This document shows positions 51,212-61,124 of a stretch of 64,000 nucleotides of DNA, piece by piece. A program made the position numbers and the translations under genes. The notes below the pieces were generated by a model that saw only the letters and a list, made by a program, of their open reading frames with translations, searched no databases and had not been told where the DNA came from. The DNA is taken from contig NZ_CP067134.1 in the NCBI RefSeq assembly GCF_028553765.1, positions 2,709,001 through 2,773,000 of the forward strand. Reading direction: 5' to 3'. Position 1 is the first letter of the stretch. Each line of letters begins with the position of its first letter. The stretch is from Paracoccus stylophorae (GTDB lineage: Bacteria; Pseudomonadota; Alphaproteobacteria; Rhodobacterales; Rhodobacteraceae).

Positions 51212-54200
51212 AGCCGGTCCAGAACCGAATCGCAGCGGGCGCAGACGCCCGGATGGTCGTGCGTGCCGACATCGGGCAGGATTTTCCAGCAACGCTGGCA
51301 CTTTTCGCCCTCGGCCAGTTCGAAGACCACGCCCAGCCCCGGTGCCTCGGCCATGCGGAACGCCTCGTTCGGGGCCGGATCGGCGGTCAGCGCCAGGTCC
51401 GAGACGATGCACATATCGGTGAAGTTCACCGATTTCAGCGCGTCCAGCGTCTCGGGGTTCTCGACATGCACGATGGGCGCGGCCTCAAGACTGGCGCCGA
51501 TGGTCTTGTCGGCGCGCTTGATTTCCAGCGCGGCGGTCACGACGCGGCGGGCACGGCGCACGTGATCCCATTTCGCCGCCAGGGGCTCGTTCAGCCAGTC
51601 GGCGGGCGTTGTCGGAAAGTCGTGCAGATGCACGCTGTCGGCTTCGGACGGAAAGCGCGACAGCCACACATCCTCCATCGTGAAAGGCAGGATCGGCGCC
51701 AGCCACGTCACCAGCCGGTGATAGAGGATGTCCATGACGGTCCGCACCGCCCGCCGCCGCGCACTGTCTGGCGCATCGCAATACAGCGCGTCCTTGCGGA
51801 TGTCGAAATAGAAGGCCGACAGATCGACGGTGCAGAACTGGAACAGCGTCTGGAACACGCCCTGGAAATCATAGGCGTCGTAACCCTTGCGCACCAGATG
51901 ATCCAGCTGCGCCAGCCGGTGCAGCAGCCATTGTTCCAGTTCGGGCATCTGGGCCGGTTCCAGCCGCTCGGCCTCGTCGAAGCCGGCCAGCGCGCCCAGA
52001 AGAAAGCGCAGCGTGTTGCGCAACCGGCGGTAGCTGTCGGCGGTGCCCTTCAGGATCTCTTTCCCGATGCGGCTGTCGGCGGTGTAATCCACCTGCGCCA
52101 CCCACAGGCGCAGGATATCGGCGCCGTATTGTTCGACCACCTCGGCGGGGACGATCGTGTTGCCAAGCGATTTGGACATCTTCATGCCCTTTTCGTCCAG
52201 CGTGAACCCGTGCGTCAGCACGCCCTTATAGGGCGCGCGCCCCTTGGTCGCGCTGGCCTGCAACAGCGAGGACTGGAACCAGCCGCGATGCTGGTCGGTG
52301 CCTTCCAGATACAGATCCGCGATGCCGTCGGGGCTGCCATCGGCGCGGTCGCGGATCACGAAGGCATGGGTCGAACCGGAATCGAACCATACATCCAGCA
52401 CGTCCATCACCTGATCGTAGTCGTCCGGATCGGCGATGCCCCCCAGCATCTCGCCCTTGAAGCCGTCGCGATACCACGCATCTGCGCCGTCACGTTCGAA
52501 GGCGGCGACGATGCGGTCGTTCACCCGCGCATCGCGCAGCAGGAAATCCGCGTCGTCGGGCCGTGCGCCGCGCCTGACGAAACAGGTCAGCGGCACGCCC
52601 CAGGCCCGCTGGCGCGACAGCACCCAATCGGGCCGGTTTTCGACCATCGCATGGATGCGGTTGCGCCCGGACTTCGGCGTCCAGCGCACCAGCCTGTCGA
52701 TCGAGGTCAGCGCGCGCGACCGGATCGTGTCGCCATATTCGCCCATGCCGTCGTCCAGGGGCTTGTCGATGGCCGCGAACCACTGCGCCGTGTTGCGATA
52801 GATCAGCGGCGCCTTGGACCGCCAGCTGTGGGGATAGCTGTGCTTGATCTTGCCCTTGGCCAGCAGCGCGCCGGCCCAGGCCAGGTTCTTGATGACGCTG
52901 ACATTGGCCGGCCCGTCCTTGCCGTCGGGCTGCACGATCGCCTCGCCGCCGAAGATCGGCAGATCGGCGCGATAGGTGCCGTCCGGCTCGACATTATAGG
53001 TCATGGGCAGGCCGTGTTTCAGGCCAAGCTGATAGTCGTCGTCGCCATGGCTGGGCGCGGTGTGCACGAACCCCGTCCCCGCCTCGTCGGTGACGTGATC
53101 GCCGGGCAGCATGGGGACGTCGTAATCCCATTCGCCCCGTGCGCCTTCGACGCCGCGCAGGGGATGGGCCAGCTTCATGTTTTCCAGCTCGAACGGTCGC
53201 ACAGAACGAATGCGTTCCCAATCCTCGATTTTCGCCGCGGCTTTCACACTGTCGGCCAATGCATCAGCCAGCAGTAATCGTTCACTCGGCTTCGCCGTCG
53301 AATTCGCCATGACCTCGCCGACCCGGTACAGACCGTACCCCGCATTGTTACCGTCCGCAGTGAATTGATCGGCGGCAATCTGCGGTGAGTATGCAACGCC
53401 TCGGTTCTGAGGAATTGTCCAAGGTGTCGTCGTCCAAATCACCACCGACACGTTTGTTGGCTCAAGTACATCAAGTGACGACGTAGTTAGCCGGTTGAGA
53501 TCCTCATCTCGCTCAACAGACGATGACAATCCGTCGAGATCGGCTAGTCCTTCGACCACCGGAAACCGCACCCAGATCGTGTGGCTGGTGTGATCGTGAT
53601 ATTCCACCTCGGCCTCGGCCAGGGCGGTCTTTTCCACCGGCGACCACATCACCGGCTTGCTGCCCTGATACAGGCTGCCGTTCATCAGCAGCTTCATGAA
53701 CTCGGCCGCGATCACCGCCTCGGCGTGATAGTTCATGGTCAGATAGGGATCGTCCCACTTGCCGGTGACGCCCAGACGCTTGAACTCGTCGCGCTGCACG
53801 TCGATCCAGTGATCGGCAAAGCGGCGGCATTCCTGCCGGAACTCGACGATGTCGACGGCATCCTTGTCCTGCCCCTTCTGGCGATACTGTTCCTCGATCT
53901 TCCATTCGATCGGCAGGCCGTGACAATCCCAGCCCGGAACATAGCGCGCGTCGCGGCCCATCATCTGCTGGCTGCGGACGATGAAATCCTTCAGCACCTT
54001 GTTCAGCGCGTGACCGATATGCAGATGGCCGTTCGCATAGGGCGGACCGTCATGCAGGATAAAGGGCGTGCGGCCCTGGCCACGCTCGCGCAGCGTGTCA
54101 TAGATGCCGATCCGCGCCCATCGGGCCAGCCATTCCGGCTCTCGCGCGGGCAGGCCGGCGCGCATCGGAAAATCGGTCTGCGGCAGGAAGACGGTGTCAC

Positions 54201-54237
54201 GGTAATCGGGGGTCTCGGCGCTTGCATCTGCGCTCAT
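51208..54237 (-). CDS. ileS: Isoleucyl-tRNA synthetase
   Basis: A 1009-aa class I synthetase. HIGH motif reads GHLHIGHALN near residue 75, the KMSKS motif is MKMSKSLGN, the CP1 editing domain carries VVIWTTTPWTIP, and a C-terminal zinc site is formed by CQRCWK and CARC. About 30-50 residues longer than usual. Residues about 226-349 (bases 53190-53560) use AT-richer codons (CTA, TCA, ACT, GTA, CCA) than the rest and include extra sequence (SSSVERDEDLNRLTTSSLD), suggesting an imported segment. All class I motifs are intact, so the enzyme should be functional. No T-box leader is visible. Confidence 0.96.
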   Translation of the reverse strand: MSADASAETPDYRDTVFLPQTDFPMRAGLPAREPEWLARWARIGIYDTLRERGQGRTPFILHDGPPYANGHLHIGHALNKVLKDFIVRSQQMMGRDARYVPGWDCHGLPIEWKIEEQYRQKGQDKDAVDIVEFRQECRRFADHWIDVQRDEFKRLGVTGKWDDPYLTMNYHAEAVIAAEFMKLLMNGSLYQGSKPVMWSPVEKTALAEAEVEYHDHTSHTIWVRFPVVEGLADLDGLSSSVERDEDLNRLTTSSLDVLEPTNVSVVIWTTTPWTIPQNRGVAYSPQIAADQFTADGNNAGYGLYRVGEVMANSTAKPSERLLLADALADSVKAAAKIEDWERIRSVRPFELENMKLAHPLRGVEGARGEWDYDVPMLPGDHVTDEAGTGFVHTAPSHGDDDYQLGLKHGLPMTYNVEPDGTYRADLPIFGGEAIVQPDGKDGPANVSVIKNLAWAGALLAKGKIKHSYPHSWRSKAPLIYRNTAQWFAAIDKPLDDGMGEYGDTIRSRALTSIDRLVRWTPKSGRNRIHAMVENRPDWVLSRQRAWGVPLTCFVRRGARPDDADFLLRDARVNDRIVAAFERDGADAWYRDGFKGEMLGGIADPDDYDQVMDVLDVWFDSGSTHAFVIRDRADGSPDGIADLYLEGTDQHRGWFQSSLLQASATKGRAPYKGVLTHGFTLDEKGMKMSKSLGNTIVPAEVVEQYGADILRLWVAQVDYTADSRIGKEILKGTADSYRRLRNTLRFLLGALAGFDEAERLEPAQMPELEQWLLHRLAQLDHLVRKGYDAYDFQGVFQTLFQFCTVDLSAFYFDIRKDALYCDAPDSARRRAVRTVMDILYHRLVTWLAPILPFTMEDVWLSRFPSEADSVHLHDFPTTPADWLNEPLAAKWDHVRRARRVVTAALEIKRADKTIGASLEAAPIVHVENPETLDALKSVNFTDMCIVSDLALTADPAPNEAFRMAEAPGLGVVFELAEGEKCQRCWKILPDVGTHDHPGVCARCDSVLDRL
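53190..53560 (-). other. Compositionally foreign segment inside ileS
   Basis: By hand count, 53401-53460 has 31 and 53461-53520 has 29 G/C of 60, against 38 of 60 just outside at 53581-53640. Codons such as CTA, TTA, ACT, TCA, GTA, CCT and GCA cluster here and are rare in neighbouring genes. The segment covers the front of the CP1 editing domain. Confidence 0.65.
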
Positions 54238-54490
54238 CGGGGCGTTCCTTCGTCAATCGTTCGGACAAGACTGACCCGGCGGCGCAGGTTCCTGCTACGC
54301 CACCGGGCTGCTAATTCGATGTCCGCACGCCGGAAATTCCATGCTGCTCTCTATAGGAAGCCGGCCAATCCGCTGCAAGCGCAACGCAAGGCCCACCCGG
54401 CGAATTATCGGCGCAGACGGCCTCTGGGGCGGTTCTGCGGCATCCCGTCGCCTTGCAACTTGCCGTGCAAAGCGGGACGCTTGCCGCGAC

Positions 54491-54892
54491 ATGCTTGCCA
54501 GATTCGACATCACGCCCGAACAGATCGACCGCGTCGTCGCGGTCTTCTACGCCGCCGTGCGCCGGCACGAGATTCTGGGCCCGGTCTTTGCGGCCCACGT
54601 CACCGACTGGTCCGAACACGAGGCCAAGATCGCCCGGTTCTGGAAACGTGCGATCCTGTATCAGCCCGGCTATGACGGCAATCCGATGCGCGCGCATCTG
54701 ATGGCGGGCGATGTGATGGCGTCGCATTTTCCCCACTGGCTGGCACTGTTCGACGAAACCCTGCGCCGGACGCTGAAGCCCGAACAGGCCGAGCGGTGGT
54801 CGGCCCTTGCCCACCGGATCGGTCGCGGCCTGCGCATGGGGATCGAGGATGCGCGCCCCGACATGGCCGCAGGCCCCCCGATCCTGCGCTGA
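54491..54892 (+). CDS. Group III truncated hemoglobin
   Basis: A 133-aa heme protein. The segments LGPVFAAHVTDWSEHEAKIARFWKRAILYQPGYDGNPMRAHL and FPHWLALFDETLRRTL match group III (trHbP) globins, with the proximal His probably in SHFPHWL. The role in this group is unclear; NO or redox chemistry is suggested. The start MLARFDITPEQ was chosen for family length; no strong ribosome site is seen, and a longer N-terminus is possible. Confidence 0.85.
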   Translation: MLARFDITPEQIDRVVAVFYAAVRRHEILGPVFAAHVTDWSEHEAKIARFWKRAILYQPGYDGNPMRAHLMAGDVMASHFPHWLALFDETLRRTLKPEQAERWSALAHRIGRGLRMGIEDARPDMAAGPPILR

Positions 54893-54916
54893 CAGGCGCG
54901 CCCCTAAGCCGCGCCG

Positions 54917-55552
54917 TCAGCCGCGCCGTCTGGGCGGGCGCGGCCGATAGACCGGCAACCGCCAGCCGCGGATCAGGCTGCCCGCGCGCAGCACCCACAC
55001 CACCGCCGCGCAGGCCAGTAACGCCTCTTCGTCGTCGAAACCTGCGGTGTCCAGCAGCACTGCGGCCAGCGCGCCGCCGAACGCGGCGGTCAGGTAAAGC
55101 TCGCCCTGTTTCAGGACCAGCGGCACCTCGTTGCCGACGACATCGCGCATCAGCCCGCCGAACGTGCCGGTGGAGATGCCCATGATGATCACGATGACCG
55201 GGCCGAACCCGGTTTCCAGCGCCACGCCCACGCCTGCGGCGACCGCGACCGACAGCGCGACGCTGTCCAGCCAGATCAGCAGCCGATAGCGGCTTTCGAA
55301 CAGATGCGCGGTCCAGAAGACCAGCAGCGCAGCCGCCGCCGCGATCAGGATATAGGTGGGCTGCACGACCCAGAACACGGCGCGTCCCAGGATCAGATCG
55401 CGCAGCGTGCCGCCGCCCACCGCCGTCAACGCGGCCATGAAGACAAAGCCCACCGGGTCCAGCTGCGCCCGGCTGGCGACCAGCGCGCCGGTCAGGGCAA
55501 AGACCAGGACCGATCCGTAATCCAGTGCCGCGATCAGGGCTTGGGGCGTCAT
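54917..55552 (-). CDS. TRIC-type cation channel family protein (UPF0126)
   Basis: A 211-aa inner-membrane protein with about seven helices arranged as a duplicated three-helix repeat. Each repeat carries the glycine-rich kink: [15 protein letters not shown] and [16 protein letters not shown]. It matches bacterial TRIC (trimeric intracellular cation) channels, which conduct K+ or Na+. The start overlaps the rnhA stop by 4 bases. Confidence 0.9.
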   Translation of the reverse strand: MTPQALIAALDYGSVLVFALTGALVASRAQLDPVGFVFMAALTAVGGGTLRDLILGRAVFWVVQPTYILIAAAAALLVFWTAHLFESRYRLLIWLDSVALSVAVAAGVGVALETGFGPVIVIIMGISTGTFGGLMRDVVGNEVPLVLKQGELYLTAAFGGALAAVLLDTAGFDDEEALLACAAVVWVLRAGSLIRGWRLPVYRPRPPRRRG

Positions 55553-55998
55553 TTGAACGGCGCCATCCCGGCGCGGGCCAGTTCGTCCGCGCGTTCGTTT
55601 TCGACGTGGCCGGCATGGCCCTTGATCCAGCGCCATTCGACCTGATGGCGGCGCTGCGCCTCGTCCAGCCGCTGCCACAACTCGACATTCTTGACCGGCT
55701 TGCGGTCGGCCGTGCGCCAGCCGTTGCGCTTCCAGCCGTGGATCCACTGGCTGACGCCGTTCTTGACATAGGCGCTGTCGGTTGTAATCACGACATCGCT
55801 TGGCCGCGTCAGCGCCTCAAGCGCCGAGATCGCGGCCATCAGCTCCATCCGGTTATTGGTCGTGGCCGCCTCGCCGCCCGACAATTCGCGTTCCTTCAGC
55901 ACCGTCTGGCCATCCATCGCGCGCATCAGCACGCCCCAGCCGCCGGGGCCGGGATTGCCGCTGCACGCGCCATCGGTCCAGGCCATCACCTTGACCAT
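55549..55998 (-). CDS. rnhA: Ribonuclease HI
   Basis: A 149-aa endonuclease removing RNA from RNA-DNA hybrids. The catalytic carboxylates are Asp9 ([14 protein letters not shown]), Glu in NNRMELMA, Asp in [10 protein letters not shown] and Asp in ENERADELA. The KNxxWR-type handle [12 protein letters not shown] is present. Downstream of ispH in the same direction, with 40 bp between. Confidence 0.96.
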   Translation of the reverse strand: MVKVMAWTDGACSGNPGPGGWGVLMRAMDGQTVLKERELSGGEAATTNNRMELMAAISALEALTRPSDVVITTDSAYVKNGVSQWIHGWKRNGWRTADRKPVKNVELWQRLDEAQRRHQVEWRWIKGHAGHVENERADELARAGMAPFK

Positions 55999-56038
55999 CT
56001 GCGCGCATCCCCCGGTCGGTGCGGGCGCATGCCGCGGG

Positions 56039-56995
56039 TCACGCCGGCTCGCGCAGGACGCGCGGCACCTTGAATTCCACGTTTTCCTGCGCGGTCTCGA
56101 CGATCTCGACCGTCACGTCGTACCGGTCGCGGAAGGCGTCGATCAACTCGTTCACCAGCACCTCTGGGGCGCTGGCGCCGGCGGTGACGCCGACCGCGCG
56201 GGCGCCGTGGATCGCCCGCCAGTCGATCTGGTCGGCGCGCATGACAAGCTGGGAATAGGCGCAGCCGGCGGCCTTCCCGACCTCGACCAGGCGCTTGGAA
56301 TTGCTGGAATTCGGCGCGCCGATGACCAGCAGCGCGTCGATCATCGGCGCCACCGCCTTGACCGCCGCCTGACGGTTGGTGGTGGCATAGCAGATGTCTT
56401 CGCGGGCGGGGCCGACGATGGCGGGAAAGCGGGCCTGCAGCGCGGCGACGATGCCCGCCGTGTCATCGACCGACAGCGTCGTCTGGGTGATGAAGGCCAG
56501 CCTGTCGGGATCGCGCGGCGCGATGCGCGCGACATCGGCCACGGTTTCGACCAGAATCACCTCGCCATCGGGCAATTGTCCCATGGTTCCAAGGACTTCC
56601 GGGTGGCCTTCGTGGCCGATCATGACCATCTGAAGGCCGGCGGCATGGTGGCGTTCGGCCTCGACATGGACCTTGCTGACCAGCGGGCAGGTCGCGTCCA
56701 CGAACACCATCTGGCGCCGCCGCGCCTCGGCGGGGACGGATTTGGGGACGCCGTGGGCCGAGAAAATCACCGGTCGGTCATCGGGACATTCGTCCAGTTC
56801 CTCGACGAAGACCGCGCCTTTTTCGCGAAGCGAATCAACGACATACTTGTTGTGCACGATCTCGTGCCGGACATAGACCGGGGCGCCCCATTTCTGCAAC
56901 GCCATCTCGACGATCTTGATGGCGCGGTCGACGCCGGCGCAGAAACCGCGCGGCGCGGCGAGATAGAGGGTGAGGGGCGGCTTTGTCTGTTCCAT
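56039..56995 (-). CDS. ispH: 4-hydroxy-3-methylbut-2-enyl diphosphate reductase
   Basis: A 318-aa [4Fe-4S] enzyme for the last step of the MEP isoprenoid pathway. Cluster cysteines are in [20 protein letters not shown] and [17 protein letters not shown] [10 protein letters not shown]. The catalytic Glu region and [13 protein letters not shown] are present. A GTGCAC-element copy lies about 65-95 bp upstream of its start codon. Confidence 0.96.
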   Translation of the reverse strand: MEQTKPPLTLYLAAPRGFCAGVDRAIKIVEMALQKWGAPVYVRHEIVHNKYVVDSLREKGAVFVEELDECPDDRPVIFSAHGVPKSVPAEARRRQMVFVDATCPLVSKVHVEAERHHAAGLQMVMIGHEGHPEVLGTMGQLPDGEVILVETVADVARIAPRDPDRLAFITQTTLSVDDTAGIVAALQARFPAIVGPAREDICYATTNRQAAVKAVAPMIDALLVIGAPNSSNSKRLVEVGKAAGCAYSQLVMRADQIDWRAIHGARAVGVTAGASAPEVLVNELIDAFRDRYDVTVEIVETAQENVEFKVPRVLREPA

Positions 56996-57060
56996 GACGC
57001 TGACCTAGCGCGGCGCGGCCGTTTCGTCCAGCGTCGGCGGGGTCACGATGCGTCCACCGG

Positions 57061-57090
57061 GGCGGCACAGCATGTGCACCGGATGTGCAC
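57061..57090 (-). repeat. GTGCAC element, copy B
   Basis: Between cobQ and ispH. GTGCAC lies at 57074 and 57085. The reverse complement of 57061-57079 differs at one of 19 bases from 38817-38835 (copy A), and the extra GTGCAC has the same 11-base spacing. In the ispH direction it lies 66-95 bases before the start codon. Confidence 0.7.
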
Positions 57091-57124
57091 AGCTTGCGGG
57101 CGTTGCGCGTTGCATCGGCGGTCA

Positions 57125-57147
57125 TGGGTATTTGGGCAAAGAAGAAG
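57125..57147 (+). repeat. GGTATTTGG-AAAGA intergenic repeat, copy 3
   Basis: TGGGTATTTGGGCAAAGAAG lies just downstream of the cobQ stop codon. It shares GGTATTTGG and AAAGA with the element at 1275-1330 and is related to 25796-25816, but has no strong hairpin beside it. Confidence 0.5.
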
Positions 57148-57156
57148 CGGGCGGGG

Positions 57157-58623
57157 TCAGCCAGGGTCGGCCAGGGCCAGCAGCGCCGGGACGTCCAGAT
57201 GCGTTTCGAGATGATCGGCCAGCGCGTCCAGCGTCCGGTCGACGCCGGCCTCGTAGCCCGGCTGCGAGGCGGCGTTCAGGCGGGCCAGCCACACGGCGCG
57301 GAACCCGTCATTCGAGAACAGGCCGTGCAGATAGGTGCCGACGATCCGGCCATCGGGACTGATCGCGCCATCGGGGCCGGGCACATGCGCGAAGGGGCGC
57401 GCGCAGTCCGGCCCGACGCTGCGGCCGATATGAATTTCGTAGCCGCTGACCTGTTGACCCAACGCGGTGCCCGCGATCCGTTCCAGCCGCTTGTCGGGGG
57501 CCATGTCGGTGTCGATCTGCAACAGGCCCAGCCCCGCCGTCTCGCCCGGCTGTCCGTCATGGCCCAGAGGATCGCGGATCGTGCGCCCCAACATCTGATA
57601 GCCGCCGCAAATGCCCAGCACATGGCCGCCGCGCCGGACATGGGCGGCAAGGTCGATGTCCCAGCCCTGCGCGCGCAGGAAGGCCAGATCGCCCCGCGTG
57701 GATTTGGTGCCGGGGATCACCACCAGATCGGTGTCGCCCGGAATCGGCCGGCCCGGACCCAGCATCGTCAGACGCACGCCGGGTTCGGCGGCCAACGGGT
57801 CCAGATCGTCGAAATTCGCGATCCGCGACAGGGTCAGGCAGACCACGTGCAGCCCGGCGCCGCGCGCGGCGCGCAGATCGACCGCATCCTCGGCCGGCAG
57901 GCGGTGGGCGTCGTGAAACCACGGCACCACGCCAAAGCCGCGCCAGCCGGTGCGATCCTCGATGAAGCGGTAGCCGTCGTCGAACAGGCGCGGATCGCCG
58001 CGGAACCGGTTGATCAGAAAGCCCCGGATCATGGCGGCGTCGTCGGGGTCGAGGACCGCCTGCGTGCCCACGATCTGGGCGATCACCCCGCCCCGGTCGA
58101 TGTCGCCTGCCAGCACCACCGGCACGCCGGCCGCGCGCGCGAAGCCCATATTGGCGATGTCGCGCGGGCGCAGATTGATTTCGGCCGGGCTGCCCGCGCC
58201 TTCGACCAGGACCAGATCATGGGCCGAGGACAGGCGCCGGAAACTGTCCAGCACGCCCGCCATCAGGCGCGGGCGCAGCGCGGCATAGTCGCGCGCCTCG
58301 GCCCGGGCGATGGCGCGGCCGTGCAGGATCACCTGTGCGCCGGTGTCGGTTTCGGGCTTCAGCAGCACCGGGTTCATGTCGGTCACGGGCTCCAGCAGGC
58401 AGGCCCGCGCCTGCAAGGCCTGGGCGCGCCCGATCTCGCCGCCGTCGGCGGTCACGGCGGCGTTGTTCGACATGTTCTGCGGCTTGAACGGGGCGACCGA
58501 CAGGCCGCGGCGGCGGGCGGCGCGGCACAGCCCGGCGACCAGCAACGACTTGCCCACATTCGATCCCGTGCCCTGTATCATCACTGCCGGCATGTCGGAC
58601 ACTCTGCTTGCCATCACCCGCAT
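57157..58623 (-). CDS. cobQ: Cobyric acid synthase
   Basis: A 488-aa glutamine-dependent amidase of cobalamin synthesis. The N-terminal P-loop-like half has [29 protein letters not shown] and [14 protein letters not shown]. The C-terminal class I glutaminase half has [14 protein letters not shown] with the nucleophile Cys and GTYLHGLF with its His. Start uncertain: ATG at 58623, 58614 or 58593 (MPAVMIQG, the usual family N-terminus). No other cob genes are in the window. Confidence 0.93.
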   Translation of the reverse strand: MRVMASRVSDMPAVMIQGTGSNVGKSLLVAGLCRAARRRGLSVAPFKPQNMSNNAAVTADGGEIGRAQALQARACLLEPVTDMNPVLLKPETDTGAQVILHGRAIARAEARDYAALRPRLMAGVLDSFRRLSSAHDLVLVEGAGSPAEINLRPRDIANMGFARAAGVPVVLAGDIDRGGVIAQIVGTQAVLDPDDAAMIRGFLINRFRGDPRLFDDGYRFIEDRTGWRGFGVVPWFHDAHRLPAEDAVDLRAARGAGLHVVCLTLSRIANFDDLDPLAAEPGVRLTMLGPGRPIPGDTDLVVIPGTKSTRGDLAFLRAQGWDIDLAAHVRRGGHVLGICGGYQMLGRTIRDPLGHDGQPGETAGLGLLQIDTDMAPDKRLERIAGTALGQQVSGYEIHIGRSVGPDCARPFAHVPGPDGAISPDGRIVGTYLHGLFSNDGFRAVWLARLNAASQPGYEAGVDRTLDALADHLETHLDVPALLALADPG

Positions 58624-58636
58624 CGGTGACTAGATA
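58608..58636 (+). promoter_or_regulatory. Predicted secG promoter
   Basis: TTGCCA (58608-58613), 17-base spacer, TAGATA (58631-58636), about 30 bases before the GTG start of secG. It overlaps the beginning of the divergent cobQ gene. Confidence 0.6.
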
Positions 58637-58666
58637 GGCGCGTCCGCAAATGAAAGGCCGAATTCC

Positions 58667-59266
58667 GTGCAAAACGTCGTGCTGACCATCCACCTGATCC
58701 TGGCGGTCCTGCTGACCGGGGTCGTGCTGCTGCAAAGATCCGAGGGCGGCGGGCTTGGCATGGGCGGCGGCGGCGGTGGCGGCGTCATGAGCGGACGGCA
58801 GGCCGCCAACGTGCTGACGCGGCTAACATGGATTCTGGGCATCGCGATCTTCTGCACCTCGATCGGCCTGACGGTGATCGCGGCGCGCGAATCCTCGAAC
58901 AGCTCGATCATGGACCAGATGGGCGTGCCCGAGCGGCAACAGGGACCCGAATCGTCGCTGCCGACGCTGCCGGCCTATGCGCCGCCGCCCTCAAGCGGGG
59001 GCGATCCGCTGACGCCGCCCGCGCCGGATGCGGCCGCGCCGGCACCTGCGGCCGAGGCGCCCGCGACCCCGGCACCCGCAGCCGGGGACGGCGCGGCGGA
59101 TGCGATCACACCGCCGGCCGCGACGGCACCGCCCGCGTCCGAGGCGCCTGCCCAGCCTGCGCCCGCGCCGTCTGCGCCTGCCCAGCCTGCGCCTGCCCAG
59201 TCTGCGCCTGCCCGGTCTGCGCCCGCACCGGCCAGCCCCGCGCCGGCACCCGCACCGGCGAACTGA
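58667..59266 (+). CDS. secG: Preprotein translocase subunit SecG with a long Ala/Pro tail
   Basis: A 199-aa inner-membrane protein. The first 75 residues are normal SecG: helix VVLTIHLILAVLLTGVVLLQ, the Gly-rich loop SEGGGLGMGGGGGGGVMSG, and a second helix LTWILGIAIFCTSIGLTVIA. Residues about 95-199 are an Ala/Pro-rich low-complexity tail, roughly doubling the usual size. Near-identical short units (GCGCCTGCCCAG...) at 59140-59240 show it grew by slippage. GTG start with AAAGG upstream; the promoter is at 58608. Confidence 0.92.
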   Translation: MQNVVLTIHLILAVLLTGVVLLQRSEGGGLGMGGGGGGGVMSGRQAANVLTRLTWILGIAIFCTSIGLTVIAARESSNSSIMDQMGVPERQQGPESSLPTLPAYAPPPSSGGDPLTPPAPDAAAPAPAAEAPATPAPAAGDGAADAITPPAATAPPASEAPAQPAPAPSAPAQPAPAQSAPARSAPAPASPAPAPAPAN

Positions 59267-59420
59267 GGGTCACACCAGACATTGGGGCGGCATAATTCTG
59301 CCCTACAGCAACTTGCGGTCCGTTGCGGCCACGGGGCGAATCGTCTATGGCTTTAGTCCCGTGATGCCGGCTGTTCGACGGGCCGCAGATCACTGAATTT
59401 TTGCACATCGCGGGGTCTTC

Positions 59421-61064
59421 ATGGCGCGTTACATCTTCATCACCGGCGGCGTCGTGTCGTCCCTTGGCAAGGGGCTGGCGTCGGCGGCCCTGGGGGCGCT
59501 GTTGCAGGCGCGCGGATACACCGTCCGGCTGCGCAAGCTGGACCCGTATCTGAACGTCGATCCCGGCACCATGTCGCCCTTCGAGCATGGCGAGGTCTTT
59601 GTCACGGATGACGGGGCCGAGACCGATCTGGATCTGGGCCATTACGAACGCTTTACCGGCGTGGCGGCGCGGCGCACCGACAGCATCTCGGCCGGGCGCA
59701 TCTATTCCAACGTGCTGGAAAAGGAACGGCGCGGCGAATATCTGGGCAAGACGATCCAGGTGATTCCGCATGTCACCAACGAGATCAAGGATTTCCTTGC
59801 CATCGGCGATGCCGAGGTCGATTTCATGCTGTGCGAGATCGGCGGCACGGTGGGCGACATCGAGGGTCTGCCGTTCTTCGAGGCGATCCGCCAGTTCACC
59901 CATGAACGCCCGCGCGGGCAGTGCATCCTGATGCATCTGACGCTGCTGCCCTATCTGGCGGCCAGCGGCGAGCTGAAGACCAAGCCCACGCAGCACAGCG
60001 TCAAGGAACTGCAATCAATCGGTCTGGCCCCCGATGTTCTGGTCTGCCGCAGCGAACATCCGATCCCCGAAAAGGAACGCGCCAAGATCGCGCTGTTCTG
60101 CAATGTGCGCCCCGATGCGGTGATCCCGGCCTATGATCTGCGCTCGATCTATGAGGCGCCGTTGGCCTATCACCGCGCCGGGCTGGATCGTGCCGTGCTG
60201 GACGCGTTCGCCATCAGCCCCGCTCCGCGTCCCGATCTGACCCGGTGGGAGGATGTGATGGACCGGCTGGACAATGCCGAGGGCGAGGTGCGGATCGCCG
60301 TGGTGGGCAAATACACGCAGCTTGAGGACGCCTATAAATCCATCGCCGAGGCGCTGACCCATGGCGGCATGGCGAACCGGGTGCGGGTCAAGGCCGATTG
60401 GGTGGACAGCGAAAAGCTGGAGGGCGAGGGCGCGCATCTGCTGGACGGGTATCACGGCATCGTCGTGCCCGGTGGCTTCGGCGAGCGCGGCACCGAGGGC
60501 ATGATCGCGGCGGCGAAATACGCGCGCGAAAAGGACGTGCCCTATCTGGGCATCTGCCTGGGGATGCAAATGGCGGTGATCGAGGCCGCGCGCAACCTGG
60601 CGGGGATGCCCGATGCCGGGTCGGAAGAGTTCGACCACGAGGCCGGCAAGACGCGGTTCACGCCGGTCGTCTATCACCTGAAGGAATGGGTGCAGGGAAA
60701 CTATACCGTCAACCGCAAGCCGGGCGACGACAAGGGCGGCACGATGCGGCTGGGCGCCTATACGGCGCTGCTGGCCGAGGGGTCGCGGATTTCCGAGGTC
60801 TATGGCGGCGCGACGCAGATGGAGGACCGGCACCGCCACCGTTACGAGGTCGATGCGGCCTATCGCGAGGCGCTGGAGGCGGCGGGGCTGCGGTTTTCCG
60901 GCATGTCGCCGGACGGCAAGCTGCCCGAGGTGATCGAATACCCCGACCACCCGTGGTTCATCGGCGTGCAGTCGCATCCCGAGTTGAAATCCAAGCCCTT
61001 CGCGCCGGCGCCGCTGTTTGCGGGTTTCGTGCGCGCGGCGATGGAGGAAGGGCGGCTGGTGTGA
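59421..61064 (+). CDS. pyrG: CTP synthase
   Basis: A 547-aa enzyme making CTP from UTP with glutamine. The synthetase half has [20 protein letters not shown], the metal-binding [24 protein letters not shown] and [14 protein letters not shown]. The glutaminase half has [17 protein letters not shown] with the nucleophile Cys and a C-terminal HPEL triad region. Standard length. Confidence 0.97.
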   Translation: MARYIFITGGVVSSLGKGLASAALGALLQARGYTVRLRKLDPYLNVDPGTMSPFEHGEVFVTDDGAETDLDLGHYERFTGVAARRTDSISAGRIYSNVLEKERRGEYLGKTIQVIPHVTNEIKDFLAIGDAEVDFMLCEIGGTVGDIEGLPFFEAIRQFTHERPRGQCILMHLTLLPYLAASGELKTKPTQHSVKELQSIGLAPDVLVCRSEHPIPEKERAKIALFCNVRPDAVIPAYDLRSIYEAPLAYHRAGLDRAVLDAFAISPAPRPDLTRWEDVMDRLDNAEGEVRIAVVGKYTQLEDAYKSIAEALTHGGMANRVRVKADWVDSEKLEGEGAHLLDGYHGIVVPGGFGERGTEGMIAAAKYAREKDVPYLGICLGMQMAVIEAARNLAGMPDAGSEEFDHEAGKTRFTPVVYHLKEWVQGNYTVNRKPGDDKGGTMRLGAYTALLAEGSRISEVYGGATQMEDRHRHRYEVDAAYREALEAAGLRFSGMSPDGKLPEVIEYPDHPWFIGVQSHPELKSKPFAPAPLFAGFVRAAMEEGRLV

Positions 61065-61077
61065 ACCGCCGCCCTGT

Positions 61078-61098
61078 CGCGCGCCACGGTGGCGCGCG
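61078..61098. terminator. Hairpin between convergent pyrG and NYN genes
   Basis: CGCGCGCCAC (61078-61087), one base, GTGGCGCGCG (61089-61098). Strong stem between two converging genes but without a T-run, so termination is plausible rather than certain. Confidence 0.5.
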
Positions 61099-61124
61099 TC
61101 GGCAGGCCGGGAAGCGGCCCGCCC

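Noticed and set aside
54238..54490. T-box or other leader upstream of ileS
   Set aside because: No T-box sequence or antiterminator is visible in the 253-bp gap, and T-boxes are not expected in alphaproteobacteria.
59106..59266. Frameshift as the origin of the secG Ala/Pro tail
   Set aside because: The tail is continuous in frame from the second helix and ends in a normal stop; the repeated units explain it better as slippage expansion.
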